NCBI GenBank assembly: GCA_023898785.1
Contig: CP060239.1
Location: forward strand, 1,054,001-1,118,000
From: Rhodospirillales bacterium
GTDB lineage: Bacteria > Pseudomonadota > Alphaproteobacteria > Micavibrionales > Micavibrionaceae
Reading direction: 5' to 3'
DNA length: 64,000 nucleotides
The number at the start of each line of letters is the position of its first letter. The stretch's first letter is position 1. The translations under genes were made by a program, and so were the position numbers. Below are positions 34,030-42,808 of this stretch, piece by piece. The notes under the pieces were generated by a model, which was not told where the DNA came from, searched no databases, and saw nothing but the letters and a program-made list of their open reading frames with translations.

Positions 34030-34722
34030 CTACCCTGCGCCCAGCGCAAGACCATTTTCTCGGGCGATGAGTGCTGCCTGCGTCCGATTTTTTGCCTCAA
34101 GTTTACGGCAAATACCGCGCACATGGAGCTTTACCGTTACCACTTTCAGGCCAAGATGATTGGCTATTTCCTTGTTAGATGCTCCAGTCGTGAGGTGTTT
34201 AAGAACTTCTTGCTCTCTGGGTGTTAGTTTAAAATTCTTTTCCGGCTGTTTTGCTTGTGGCGGTACATTATTCTCACAGGCAGGTGCTGACAGCGGGATA
34301 TCATTGTAATATGCGGGCATTAACTGTTGCGTCTTATGATCTGTGGGAATAAAAATTTCCCCCTCTAAAACGCGGCCAATTGCTTGCAGCAAGGCTTTTC
34401 CAGAAAGCGTCTTGGGAAAATAACCAACCGCGCCTAAATCCATTGCGGCGCGGACATCTTCAGGCTCCGCAATGCCGGACATCAAAGCTACTGGAGTTTC
34501 AGGAAAGGCCTTGCGCATTTTTTCAAAGCCTTGCAGCCCGTCCATACCCGGCATACGAAGATCCAGCAAAATAAGATCCTGCTTTCCGTCCTTTTGCATA
34601 TGCTCATAGGCCCCATGGAAATCTTTTGCTACGGATACTTCCGCATCGGGATCAGAGCGTTCAATATATTGAACAAGCGCGTCACGAAAAAGCGTATGAT
34701 CATCTGCGAGCAGCAGCTTCAT
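34030..34722 (-). CDS. LuxR/NarL-family response regulator
   Basis: 230 residues. Receiver domain 1-120 with the acidic pair ADDHT, phospho-acceptor Asp54 (LILLDLRMPGMDG), Ser/Thr switch (VALMSG) and Lys (GYFPKTLSG). A linker rich in Pro/Lys leads to a LuxR helix-turn-helix (~165-228): KLTPREQEVLKHLTTGASNKEIANHLGLKVVTVKLHVRGICRKL. It is upstream of and on the same strand as the hybrid kinase, its probable partner. Upstream, 34723-34889, is AT-rich with no gene. Confidence 0.92.
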   Translation of the reverse strand: MKLLLADDHTLFRDALVQYIERSDPDAEVSVAKDFHGAYEHMQKDGKQDLILLDLRMPGMDGLQGFEKMRKAFPETPVALMSGIAEPEDVRAAMDLGAVGYFPKTLSGKALLQAIGRVLEGEIFIPTDHKTQQLMPAYYNDIPLSAPACENNVPPQAKQPEKNFKLTPREQEVLKHLTTGASNKEIANHLGLKVVTVKLHVRGICRKLEAKNRTQAALIARENGLALGAG

Positions 34723-34889
34723 GATAGTCCTTCCCCCAATATAATGCGGCTTAATAAATAAAGCCCGAACCCCACAACCTATACTTTAGCTTATTTTGGT
34801 GAAAAAATCATAAAAAAAATATACGCTTTATTTAAAATACATATAAAAATGCAGAGGTAATTCTTTAAGCCCTTGCTTTATCAAGTCTT

Positions 34890-36929
34890 TTATTGCTGCG
34901 TCAGGGCGATATGAAGAGGCGCTTCGGACGGTCTTTGAACCTTCTGCAATCGCAACCTGTAGACGTAAACTGATTCCATAACGCGCTGCACATAGTTACG
35001 GGTTTCATAAATCGGTATCATTTCTATCCAGTCGATCCAATCAACCTCTCGGGTACGTGGATCGCCAAATGTTTTGAGCCATTGGTCAACGCGCCCTGGG
35101 CCGGCATTATAGGCCGCAATTGCAAGAGGATAGGCACCGTCATAACGCCGAATCATATCGAATAAATACTGTGCGCCGAGACGAATATTATGCTGCGGAT
35201 TACTGGTGAGCCATACGGTGTTATGCGCAATGCCCATTTTACGTGCTGTTTCCTCGGCTGTCGCAGGCATGAGTTGCATCAAACCGCGAGCGCCTGCCGG
35301 ACTTTGCGCCTTCACATCAAACATGCTTTCCTGACGGATAAGCGCGTGGATAAGCGCCCACTCCAAATCAATATCACGCAATTGGTGTGTAATAACAGGA
35401 TATGACTGCGCCGTCAGGAATAAACCCTTTTTAGTCGCCTCTTTCGAAATACGTACAGCTTCGTGCGTCTGACCGTTTTTAATAGCAAGCTCGGCAGCAT
35501 ATTTATAGGCCTTGGCACTCCCTTCATGCTTTACAAATGCCCATAAGAAACGGCTGCTTTGCTCTTGCATGCCGGCACGGGCAAAAAGCTGCGCGGCCTG
35601 AATAAGCTCCGTGCGCTGAAAATCGGCAAGCTCGGCGTCATCAAGTTTGGGCGGCGCAGCACCCGGAAAAGCGCCATCCTGCCCCAGCTTTGCGCCTGCA
35701 AGCTGGCCATAAAAGGTTGTTTGGTGTCTGGCGGCTTTTTCGTACCAGTCTTTAGAAATTGACGGGTCTGTGAATTTTGCAGCCGCTTGTCCGGCCCAAT
35801 AGGCCCCGCGAGACTTACTGACCGGGGTTTGAACATTTTGGTAGAGCGCTTCGAAGTGCTGATAGGCCTGTGTGGGGTTATCTTGAAAACGCAAGGTCAG
35901 CCAGCCAGCCATCCACTCTCCTTGCGCATATTCAAAACTGCCGGGTTTTTGAATATGTTTGGAAGCCAGCAGGGCCGCGCTTCTGTATTGGCGTTTTTCT
36001 ATCATGCGGCGGATGAGAATATGCCGCTCTGTCCACCAATCCTTTGGATTTTGAATTTTTTCAATTGGTGGCGGGCGATGGAGGATTTCAGCGGCGCGCA
36101 TATCGAGATTGTTTTTGCGCCGCCAGCGCAGGCGCTCATAAAGCAATCCGGCATCGCCTTGCAAGCTGCGCGGTACGGCGTTGATCAGATGGCTTACGGA
36201 TTTTTTTTCGGCGCGCAGGGCGATTCGAGCTTCGGCGAGTTGCGGATAGCCCTGCCCTAAAACGCCGGCCAAAGCGCGCGCGTTCACATTTTGTCCACGA
36301 TAAAGCATGGTATCAAAACGGCGCAGATGGGCAGCGCGATCGAGATAGGTGTTGTATTTCCTGAAAATCATCCGCTGATCATCGCGTGACAATGTCGTGC
36401 TGGCCCACCAATCGGCAAGGAAGCTCTTGGCGTCGATTGTTTTCCCTGTGGTGATCATTGCAAACATATAGCGATCAACGCCACGCGCAGTACTTGGTTT
36501 GTAATCTGTAAACCATGCTAAAATTTCCTCTGGACGTAAGTTTTCCGGCATTTTTTCTTCCGCCCTGCGGCGCAGTTCGTCTATGCCGGGCCATTCCGGA
36601 TTGTTTCGAATAAACTGTGTCAGGCGGACATAATTTTCGAAATCACCTTTTTGTGAAAAAATCAGCCAATAATATAGTTTTGAAGCTAGCGGATCATGGG
36701 TTTCAGCGAAGGCATCATGCGCCAGGTTCCATTGCCCCTGATGGACAAGCTGGAGTGCGCGAATGGTCTGTTTTTGTGCGCGCGCTGATTGCAGCCGGTT
36801 GATGGGGCTATCCTTGGGAAATGCACTGGCGGTAATAAATATGCTGAAAATGACGGCTAGAGCGCTGATTTTCTTGCATCTGCGTGTCAGAGCAGATAGA
36901 TTATGGACCGATTTTGACTGATGAAACAC
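34890..36929 (-). CDS. slt: Soluble lytic murein transglycosylase (Slt70-type)
   Basis: A periplasmic lytic transglycosylase of about 680 residues that cleaves peptidoglycan between MurNAc and GlcNAc. The N-terminal basic stretch is followed by a hydrophobic core (ISALAVIFSIFITASAFP), i.e. a signal peptide. A long helical U-domain with TPR-like repeats comes next. The catalytic SLT domain near the end has ALIRQESMFDVKAQSPAGARGLMQLMPATA (catalytic Glu in RQES) and YPLAIAAYNAGPGRVDQWL. No ATG sits at a sensible place; GTG at 36929 gives a normal signal peptide, while the longer open frame to 37238 runs through dapA. The start thus lies 12 bp from the divergent dapA ATG. Confidence 0.85.
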   Translation of the reverse strand: MFHQSKSVHNLSALTRRCKKISALAVIFSIFITASAFPKDSPINRLQSARAQKQTIRALQLVHQGQWNLAHDAFAETHDPLASKLYYWLIFSQKGDFENYVRLTQFIRNNPEWPGIDELRRRAEEKMPENLRPEEILAWFTDYKPSTARGVDRYMFAMITTGKTIDAKSFLADWWASTTLSRDDQRMIFRKYNTYLDRAAHLRRFDTMLYRGQNVNARALAGVLGQGYPQLAEARIALRAEKKSVSHLINAVPRSLQGDAGLLYERLRWRRKNNLDMRAAEILHRPPPIEKIQNPKDWWTERHILIRRMIEKRQYRSAALLASKHIQKPGSFEYAQGEWMAGWLTLRFQDNPTQAYQHFEALYQNVQTPVSKSRGAYWAGQAAAKFTDPSISKDWYEKAARHQTTFYGQLAGAKLGQDGAFPGAAPPKLDDAELADFQRTELIQAAQLFARAGMQEQSSRFLWAFVKHEGSAKAYKYAAELAIKNGQTHEAVRISKEATKKGLFLTAQSYPVITHQLRDIDLEWALIHALIRQESMFDVKAQSPAGARGLMQLMPATAEETARKMGIAHNTVWLTSNPQHNIRLGAQYLFDMIRRYDGAYPLAIAAYNAGPGRVDQWLKTFGDPRTREVDWIDWIEMIPIYETRNYVQRVMESVYVYRLRLQKVQRPSEAPLHIALTQQ

Positions 36930-36941
36930 GAAAGACGAACA

Positions 36942-37838
36942 ATGTTTAGAGGCTCTATTACCGCGCTGGTCACCCCGTTTAAAGACGGTAAAATTGATTG
37001 GAAAGCGTTTGATAATCTGGTGGAATGGCAGATTGAGCAAGGATCGCACGGGCTTGTGCCTTGCGGAACTACGGGTGAATCGCCAACTTTGTCGCATGAT
37101 GAACATATGGCCATAGTTAAGCGCTGTGTGGATGTCGTCAAGGGGAGAATTCCTGTTATTGCCGGAACCGGCTCGAATTCCACAAGTGAAGCGATTGAAT
37201 TGTCTGTTGCAGCCAAAGATGCTGGTGCCGATGCGCATTTAAGCGTTGTGCCTTATTATAACAAGCCCTCACAGGCCGGAATGATTGCGCATTTTACCGC
37301 GATTGCCGATGCTGCGGCGTTGCCGATGATCCTATATAATATTCCCGGACGCAGCGTTGTGGATATGGGCAATGAAACCATCGCAACACTGGCTAAACAT
37401 AAGCATATTGTGGGCGTGAAAGACGCCACCGGGAATGTTGCGCGTGTGGCTGAACTGGTGGCGATGGCCGGCAAGGATTTCTGTCAGCTTTCCGGGAATG
37501 ATGATTGTGTGGCCGGGTTTTTGGCGCAAGGCGGGCATGGCGTGATTTCCGTTGTATCCAATGTTGCGCCGCGCATGCATGCGGATATGGTCGAGGCGTG
37601 GGAAGCTGGTGATCTTAAAACCTTTGCAGCGCTGCGCGACAAGCTTGCGCCGTTGGCACGTGATCTGTTTTGCGAGAGCAGTCCCGCGCCGGTTAAATAT
37701 GCGGCGCAGCGTTTGGGGCTTTGTCGTGATGAACTACGTCTGCCATTGATTCCGGCGAGCGAGGCCGCCCGTGCGAAAGTCGATGCGGCGCTGGCGCATG
37801 CGGGACTTTCGGTGGCGTCGAAGGCTTCGGCGGCGTGA
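36942..37838 (+). CDS. dapA: 4-Hydroxy-tetrahydrodipicolinate synthase
   Basis: 298 residues; condenses pyruvate with aspartate semialdehyde, first committed step of lysine and meso-diaminopimelate synthesis. Starts MFRGSITALVTPFKDG; GTTGESPTLSHDEH (substrate-binding GTTGE loop), PYYNKPSQAGMIAHF, the catalytic Tyr in ILYNIPGRSVVDM, and the Schiff-base Lys160 in GVKDATGNV are all present. The ATG at 36942 matches the conserved family start; an ATG at 36921 is in frame but adds an atypical KHERRT extension. Confidence 0.95.
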   Translation: MFRGSITALVTPFKDGKIDWKAFDNLVEWQIEQGSHGLVPCGTTGESPTLSHDEHMAIVKRCVDVVKGRIPVIAGTGSNSTSEAIELSVAAKDAGADAHLSVVPYYNKPSQAGMIAHFTAIADAAALPMILYNIPGRSVVDMGNETIATLAKHKHIVGVKDATGNVARVAELVAMAGKDFCQLSGNDDCVAGFLAQGGHGVISVVSNVAPRMHADMVEAWEAGDLKTFAALRDKLAPLARDLFCESSPAPVKYAAQRLGLCRDELRLPLIPASEAARAKVDAALAHAGLSVASKASAA

Positions 37839-37902
37839 ACGTAACCCAGAACGGAAGAATGTATTTTTGAGAATTCTGAAAAAATAACGCGAGGAGAAAC
37901 AT

Positions 37903-38217
37903 ATGAGTCTCAGTGATGACGACCGGAAATGGATAGAAAAAACCATTGCAGAAAAATTCGCTGAATTTTCCCCTCCCCCAAAAAAGAAAAAACGCAAAAA
38001 GAAAAGCCCGTTTGGGAACACTTTTAAAAAACACAGCGCCTCTCTTTACGGAGGCGGGGTGGAGCCTTTTTACGGTCACCGCCGCCCTCACAATCTTCAA
38101 AATATGAGCTTTCACCAAATTGAAGACCATGTTCTCAGCCTGGGTATTCGCTCTCAAATTCCCGAAGATATGAGATTTAGTTGGGACGAGATCGATGGAA
38201 ACAATTATAAATTATGA
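37903..38217 (+). CDS. Hypothetical Lys-rich protein
   Basis: A 104-residue protein with a good ribosome site (GAGGAG 9-14 bp before the ATG). Residues 1-22 form a charged helix (DDDRKWIEKTIAEKFAEF). Then a proline/lysine run (PPPKKKKRKKKS) that is strongly basic, and a C-terminal helical part (FHQIEDHVLSLGIRSQIPEDMRF). There is no signal peptide or membrane segment. The basic run could bind nucleic acid. It lies between dapA and smpB on the same strand, probably part of that transcript. No family recognised. Confidence 0.65.
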   Translation: MSLSDDDRKWIEKTIAEKFAEFSPPPKKKKRKKKSPFGNTFKKHSASLYGGGVEPFYGHRRPHNLQNMSFHQIEDHVLSLGIRSQIPEDMRFSWDEIDGNNYKL

Positions 38218-38253
38218 AGTCGTTGGCGATGGCATTGCCGAAGGTACTCGACG

Positions 38254-38742
38254 ATGAGTAAAAAGAAGAAATCCGGATTACTGTCGACCAATGCAACGGT
38301 GGCCGATAACAAGCGGGCGCGGTTTGATTATGCGCTGGAGGACAAGTTTGAGGCCGGGATGATGCTACATGGAACGGAAGTGAAGTCACTGCGCCATGGG
38401 CAAGCCAATATCAAGGAGGCTTATGTCGGGCCGAAGAATGGAGAAATCTGGCTGTTTAATGCGAATATCCCTGAGTATCAACAAGCCAGCCAGGCGTTGC
38501 AGCATGAGCCAAAGCGGCCACGTAAATTGCTGTTGCATAAACGTGAAGTCGATAAATTACTGGGCGCGGTGAGCCGGGAAGGATACGCGATTGTGCCGCT
38601 GCGGCTGTATTTTAATGCACGCGGCATGGCGAAGATTGAAATTGCGCTGGCTAAAGGGAAGAGGCAATACGATAAGCGGGAAACCGAGAAAAAGCGCGAT
38701 TGGGATAAGCAAAAAGGGCGCATTATGCGCGAAAAAGGCTAG
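38254..38742 (+). CDS. smpB: SsrA-binding protein SmpB
   Basis: A 162-residue small RNA-binding protein that loads tmRNA onto stalled ribosomes. Family features: ATVADNKRARFDYALEDKFEAGMMLHGTEVKSLRHGQANIKEAYV, WLFNANIPEY, RPRKLLLHKREVDKLLGAVSREGYAIVPLRLYFNARGMAKIEIALAKGK and the basic tail YDKRETEKKRDWDKQKGRIMREK. No tmRNA gene is seen nearby. The dapA-smpB order is common in alphaproteobacteria. Confidence 0.97.
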   Translation: MSKKKKSGLLSTNATVADNKRARFDYALEDKFEAGMMLHGTEVKSLRHGQANIKEAYVGPKNGEIWLFNANIPEYQQASQALQHEPKRPRKLLLHKREVDKLLGAVSREGYAIVPLRLYFNARGMAKIEIALAKGKRQYDKRETEKKRDWDKQKGRIMREKG

Positions 38743-38800
38743 TTATCCCACTGTTTTATAAAAGCTTTTTGAGTTATTCAGTTCGTTTTTGATTTTTTTA

Positions 38801-38836
38801 GGGGGGGGGGGATCAGATCCCCGCTTACGCGGGGAT
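38801..38836. terminator. G11 run and 8-bp hairpin between convergent smpB and recA
   Basis: A run of 11 G (38801-38811) is followed by the hairpin ATCCCCGC-TTAC-GCGGGGAT (38817-38836), between the ends of smpB and recA. There is no U-run after the stem on either strand, so termination is plausible from position but not proven. The hairpin resembles the family C palindrome at 49201-49269. Confidence 0.5.
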
Positions 38837-38856
38837 GCATATGTCCAGACCCTAAT

Positions 38857-39984
38857 TTATGCTTTTTTCTTATCATCCGGATGAGTTTCCGGTTCGATTG
38901 CCGTTAATTCCGGACCTTCGTCATTATCCGGGCCGGTGAGCATATCTTCAGCAATGAGCCCCGCATTGGCACGAATTTGTTTTTCTAGCTTTTCGGCCAT
39001 TTTTGGATTTTCCCGCAGGAAGGTCTTGGCGTTTTCCCGTCCCTGCCCGATGCGCTGGCCATCATAGGAATACCAAGCGCCGGATTTTTCCACGGCGTTA
39101 CCAGCCACACCAAGGTCTAGAAGCTCTCCCATTTTGGATATTCCTTCGCCATACATGATGTCGAATTCGACCTGACGAAATGGCGGAGCCATTTTGTTTT
39201 TGACAACTTTGACGCGGGTCTGGTTGCCGACGACCTCGTCTTTATCCTTAATCTGACCGATACGGCGAATGTCAAGACGCACAGAGGAATAGAATTTCAG
39301 GGCATTCCCGCCAGTCGTCGTTTCAGGTGAGCCAAACATCACGCCGATTTTCATGCGAATCTGGTTGATGAAAATTACAATGGTGCGCGAACGGGCAATG
39401 GTCCCGGTCAGTTTGCGTAAAGCCTGACTCATCAGGCGGGCCTGCAAGCCGACGTGGGCGTCGCCCATTTCACCTTCAAGTTCGGCGCGCGGCACGAGCG
39501 CGGCGACCGAGTCCACAACCAGTACATCCAGCGCCCCGGAACGGACCAGCGTATCGGTGATCTCGAGCGCTTGCTCCCCGGCATCGGGTTGGGAGATCAG
39601 CAATTCATCCACCTTCACGCCGAGTTTTTTGGCATAACCGGGGTCGAGCGCGTGTTCCGCATCGACGATAGCACAAGTACCACCGGCCTTTTGCGCTTCG
39701 GCGATCACATGCAGGGCGAGCGTGGTTTTACCGGAACTTTCCGGGCCATAGACTTCGATAATACGCCCTCGAGGAAGGCCGCCAATCCCTAAGCCAATAT
39801 CGAGGCCGAGTGAACCGGTGGATATAGCTTCCACGTTCATGGTGTTTTGTTCGCCATTGAGCTTCATAATTGAGCCTTTACCGAAGGCGCGTTCAATTTG
39901 CGACAAGGCGGCGTCGAGCGCTTTTTGTTTCTCGGCAGAATTTTGTGTCATTTCATCGTCTTTTCTTAAGGGCGTTACGGACAT
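38857..39984 (-). CDS. recA: RecA recombinase
   Basis: 375 residues. Strand exchange in recombination, and co-protease for LexA. Seen: QIERAFGKGSIMKLNG, Walker A in YGPESSGKTTLALH, EALEITDTLVRSGALDVLVVDSVAALVPRAELEGEMGD (Walker B), loop L1, FINQIRMKIGVMFGSPETTTGGNALKFYSSVRLDIRR (loop L2) and EKSGAWYSYDGQRIGQGREN. The C-terminal tail is acidic, as usual. The ATG at 39984 is preceded by GGAGAG; ATGs at 40005 and 39951 are also in frame. An SOS box lies about 115 bp upstream. Confidence 0.97.
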   Translation of the reverse strand: MSVTPLRKDDEMTQNSAEKQKALDAALSQIERAFGKGSIMKLNGEQNTMNVEAISTGSLGLDIGLGIGGLPRGRIIEVYGPESSGKTTLALHVIAEAQKAGGTCAIVDAEHALDPGYAKKLGVKVDELLISQPDAGEQALEITDTLVRSGALDVLVVDSVAALVPRAELEGEMGDAHVGLQARLMSQALRKLTGTIARSRTIVIFINQIRMKIGVMFGSPETTTGGNALKFYSSVRLDIRRIGQIKDKDEVVGNQTRVKVVKNKMAPPFRQVEFDIMYGEGISKMGELLDLGVAGNAVEKSGAWYSYDGQRIGQGRENAKTFLRENPKMAEKLEKQIRANAGLIAEDMLTGPDNDEGPELTAIEPETHPDDKKKA

Positions 39985-40097
39985 TGGTTCTCTCCTTTTT
40001 TGCATAAATTCCTAGCGGTTGCAATTCAGGGCCGCCAAGGCGTCAAGTAATCTTGAGGACAACAATGTACACATTTTGTTCTCTCGTCAACAAAAAA

Positions 40098-40112
40098 GAA
40101 CAAAAAAAGAAC
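40098..40112 (-). promoter_or_regulatory. LexA (SOS) box of recA, GAAC-N7-GAAC type
   Basis: GAACAAAAAAAGAAC, i.e. GTTC-N7-GTTC read in the direction of recA. This direct-repeat form is the known LexA site of alphaproteobacteria, unlike the CTGT-N8-ACAG box of gammaproteobacteria. Its distance to the recA start (about 115 bp) fits an SOS-controlled promoter. Confidence 0.82.
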
Positions 40113-40122
40113 TTTTATTTAT

Positions 40123-40151
40123 GAATTGCTTCGGCTATGCCTCGCAATAAC
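40123..40151. repeat. Palindromic repeat family A, half copy
   Basis: GAATTGCTTCGGC then CTCGCAATAAC matches the right arm of family A with two or three changes. It lies just before the end of cckA, between recA's promoter region and cckA. Confidence 0.6.
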
Positions 40152-40156
40152 AGCAC

Positions 40157-42706
40157 CTAATCCCCCAGTACGTCTTTCACCTTGGCGGCGAGTTGTTTGA
40201 GGGTGAAAGGTTTGGGCAGGAAGAAGATGTTTTCGCCCATATGGTCTTTGAGTTTGTCTTCGGTATAGCCGGACATGAAGATGATTTTGAGCCCTGGTGA
40301 GGTCTGGCGCATGCGCTGGGCCAGAGTTGGGCCGTCCATATTGGGCATAACAACGTCGGTCACCAGCAGGTCGATCTTTTGATTTTCCTGTTTTTCCATC
40401 AGGTTAAGCGCCGATTCGCCGCTATCTGCGGTGAGGACTTCATAGCCTTTATTGGTCAATGCGCGCTCGGAGAAGGTGCGCACGGCGTCTTCGTCTTCGA
40501 CCAGCAAGATGCGCTCTGTGCCGGTGAGGTCTTTGGCTTCGACCTCCTCTGTTTCAGGATGCTCTTCCTCGGCCTCAGCTTCATCCTTGCTGATACGCGG
40601 GAGGTAGATGATAAAACTGGTGCCACCTTCTTTGTCCTTAGTAGCGACTTTACTTTCGACATCAAGGAAGCCGCCGGTCTGGCGGATAATACCGTAGACA
40701 GTGGCCAGACCAAGGCCGGTGCCCTCGCCGACTTGTTTGGTAGTGAAGAAGGGTTCGAAAATACGACTGAGGTTCTTTTTCTCAATGCCGCAACCGGTAT
40801 CACTGACTTTAATCGTAACCCAGTGGCCTGGCGGGAGCTCTTCGGAAATCAGCTTCTTGGTTTTGCGGTTGGTAAAGTTTTGCGTTTCGATGGTCAGGGT
40901 TGCACCTTCGCGCGCATGTTCATCCATAGCATCGCGAGCGTTGACGGCAAGGTTGATGAGCACTTGTTCCATCTGCCCTTCGTCGACTTTCACGGGGCCA
41001 AGCGCTTCGCCGTGAATGAGTTCCAGTTCTATATTCGTGCCGATGAGGCGGCGAATGAGGTGTGAGAGCTCATAAAGAATATCGCTGACATCATGGATGC
41101 GCGGGCGCAGGGTTTGCTGACGCGAGAAAGCGAGAAGCTGGCGCACGAGATTGGCGGCGCGGTTGGAGTTTTGCTTGATCTGCATAATATCGCCAAAGGA
41201 CGGGTCGCCCGGTTTGTGGCGAAGCAGCAGCAAATCGCAAAAGCCGATGATGGCCGTGAGCAGGTTGTTAAAATCGTGGGCGACGCCGCCGGCGAGCTGG
41301 CCTATGGCCTGCATTTTTTGCGACTGGACGAACTGGACTTCGAGCGCCTTTTTTTCTGTCAGGTCAATAAAATGCAGAACGGTGCGGCCATCAAGTTTGA
41401 ATTTTTTGGCGTGCATTTGCGTTTCGACAGGGCCGGTGGCGCCTTTCAGGGAAATTTCGAGCGGGGCATCAAGACGCTGGCCTTTTTCAATGCGGCCCAG
41501 CGCGCCTGTGACTTCGTCGCGGTCTTCTTCATCGATGAGGTCGTTAAAGGTCTGTCCTTCGATTTTATCAATCGGCGTTTCGATGATGCCGGCGAAGGCG
41601 GCGTTACAATCTGCAACTTTTCCCTCTTCATCAATGAGGATGATGCCAACGGGAGCTTCGTCGAAGAAACGCTGGAAACGGTCCTCTGAAGCCTTCAGGG
41701 CCTGACGCATTTCGCTTTCTGTGGTCAGGTCGTGGACAACGGCGCGGGTACGCACTCTTTGCTTTCCATCGGGGCCAGCGCCTTCGCGCACGATCACCTG
41801 ATTGATGGAGGCGAGGAATGTTTTACCGGCCGTGCCCTTCATTTGCACTTCGGTGATCTGGCGGGCGGTGCCTTCTTTGATCAGGTCGTAGGGGTTTGCG
41901 TCTTCCGGAGGATTGAGCATGTAGGTGTGGAGCCGACCGGATTCGAGCAATATTTGCAAATCCTCGCCGAGCCAGCGGGCGAAGGTGGCATTGGCAAAGA
42001 CGAAGCGGCCCTTTTCATCGACCGAGAAAAAGCCGACCGGGGCATTGTCGGTGAAGTCGATGAGTTTTTCGCGCTCGGCGCGGATCGCCGTATCGGCAGT
42101 GTGTTTTTCGGTGACATCGTCGATGCGCCAATGGACATAGCCGGCACGCCCGGCGATGGGCTGGGCGGTGATGAGCAGCCAGCGTTCCTGATCTTCGTAG
42201 CGGGAGAACAGTTCGATCGAATCGGTTAGGCCGCGATGGGCCTGATCGGTGAGAAGGCGAAAATGGGCGGCGACTTCGTCGCTGTAGTCGAACAGGCGCA
42301 GCAGACTGGAAAAGCTTGGCGGGCCGACGCCGCGGCAAAGCCTCTCGAATTTTTGGTTGTAATAGAGGGTATTGTCGGCGCTGTCGATGATCAGGCGCGC
42401 GCCGCGTGAGCCCTCCATGACTTCGCGGACCAGCTCAAGCTCTTCATCAAGCTGGCGGTGGTTGTGATAGCCGCGATAAAGGATAAAGCCGACAAGGCAG
42501 CACAGAGCCAAAGCCATCGATGTAATGATTTTCATGTCTTGCGAGAGCGGTGCAAGGGTGAGGATATAGCCGAGAAACACGGCGAAAATCGTGAACAGAA
42601 TCACGGCGAACAGCCCGTCATGGCGGCGGCGAACGGGCCCGGGCGGGCTTTGCGTTTGCGCTGTTTTATGGTGGCGGCGGATAAATTCAGAATGATCCAG
42701 GCTCAT
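40157..42706 (-). CDS. cckA: Cell-cycle hybrid histidine kinase CckA
   Basis: 849 residues; the CckA kinase/phosphatase that feeds CtrA and CpdR through ChpT. Two membrane segments (about 32-75), then PAS domains (about 95-200, 215-330, 345-455), HisKA with His477 (MQAIGQLAGGVAHDFNNLLTAI), HATPase_c (NLAVNARDAMDEH; DTGCGIEKKNLSRIFEPFFTTKQVGEGTGLGLATVYGI) and a C-terminal receiver with Asp784 (LLVTDVVMPNMDG). The helix QLLAFSRQQTLRPR after HisKA is typical of CckA. Together with TrcR it indicates an alphaproteobacterial cell-cycle circuit, which in the class also controls flagellar genes. Confidence 0.92.
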   Translation of the reverse strand: MSLDHSEFIRRHHKTAQTQSPPGPVRRRHDGLFAVILFTIFAVFLGYILTLAPLSQDMKIITSMALALCCLVGFILYRGYHNHRQLDEELELVREVMEGSRGARLIIDSADNTLYYNQKFERLCRGVGPPSFSSLLRLFDYSDEVAAHFRLLTDQAHRGLTDSIELFSRYEDQERWLLITAQPIAGRAGYVHWRIDDVTEKHTADTAIRAEREKLIDFTDNAPVGFFSVDEKGRFVFANATFARWLGEDLQILLESGRLHTYMLNPPEDANPYDLIKEGTARQITEVQMKGTAGKTFLASINQVIVREGAGPDGKQRVRTRAVVHDLTTESEMRQALKASEDRFQRFFDEAPVGIILIDEEGKVADCNAAFAGIIETPIDKIEGQTFNDLIDEEDRDEVTGALGRIEKGQRLDAPLEISLKGATGPVETQMHAKKFKLDGRTVLHFIDLTEKKALEVQFVQSQKMQAIGQLAGGVAHDFNNLLTAIIGFCDLLLLRHKPGDPSFGDIMQIKQNSNRAANLVRQLLAFSRQQTLRPRIHDVSDILYELSHLIRRLIGTNIELELIHGEALGPVKVDEGQMEQVLINLAVNARDAMDEHAREGATLTIETQNFTNRKTKKLISEELPPGHWVTIKVSDTGCGIEKKNLSRIFEPFFTTKQVGEGTGLGLATVYGIIRQTGGFLDVESKVATKDKEGGTSFIIYLPRISKDEAEAEEEHPETEEVEAKDLTGTERILLVEDEDAVRTFSERALTNKGYEVLTADSGESALNLMEKQENQKIDLLVTDVVMPNMDGPTLAQRMRQTSPGLKIIFMSGYTEDKLKDHMGENIFFLPKPFTLKQLAAKVKDVLGD

Positions 42707-42808
42707 ATGTCTTTTTTACCACAGGAACAGTGCGTTAGGGAATTGTTAAGAAAAAATTAACCCCTTCCCTCTACAATTTACATAGTTTTATTTGAGAAGA
42801 GGGTAAAG

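Noticed and set aside
40379..41689. Plus-strand frames of 198-228 codons across cckA
   Set aside because: Shadows of cckA, which has complete kinase motifs in the opposite frame.
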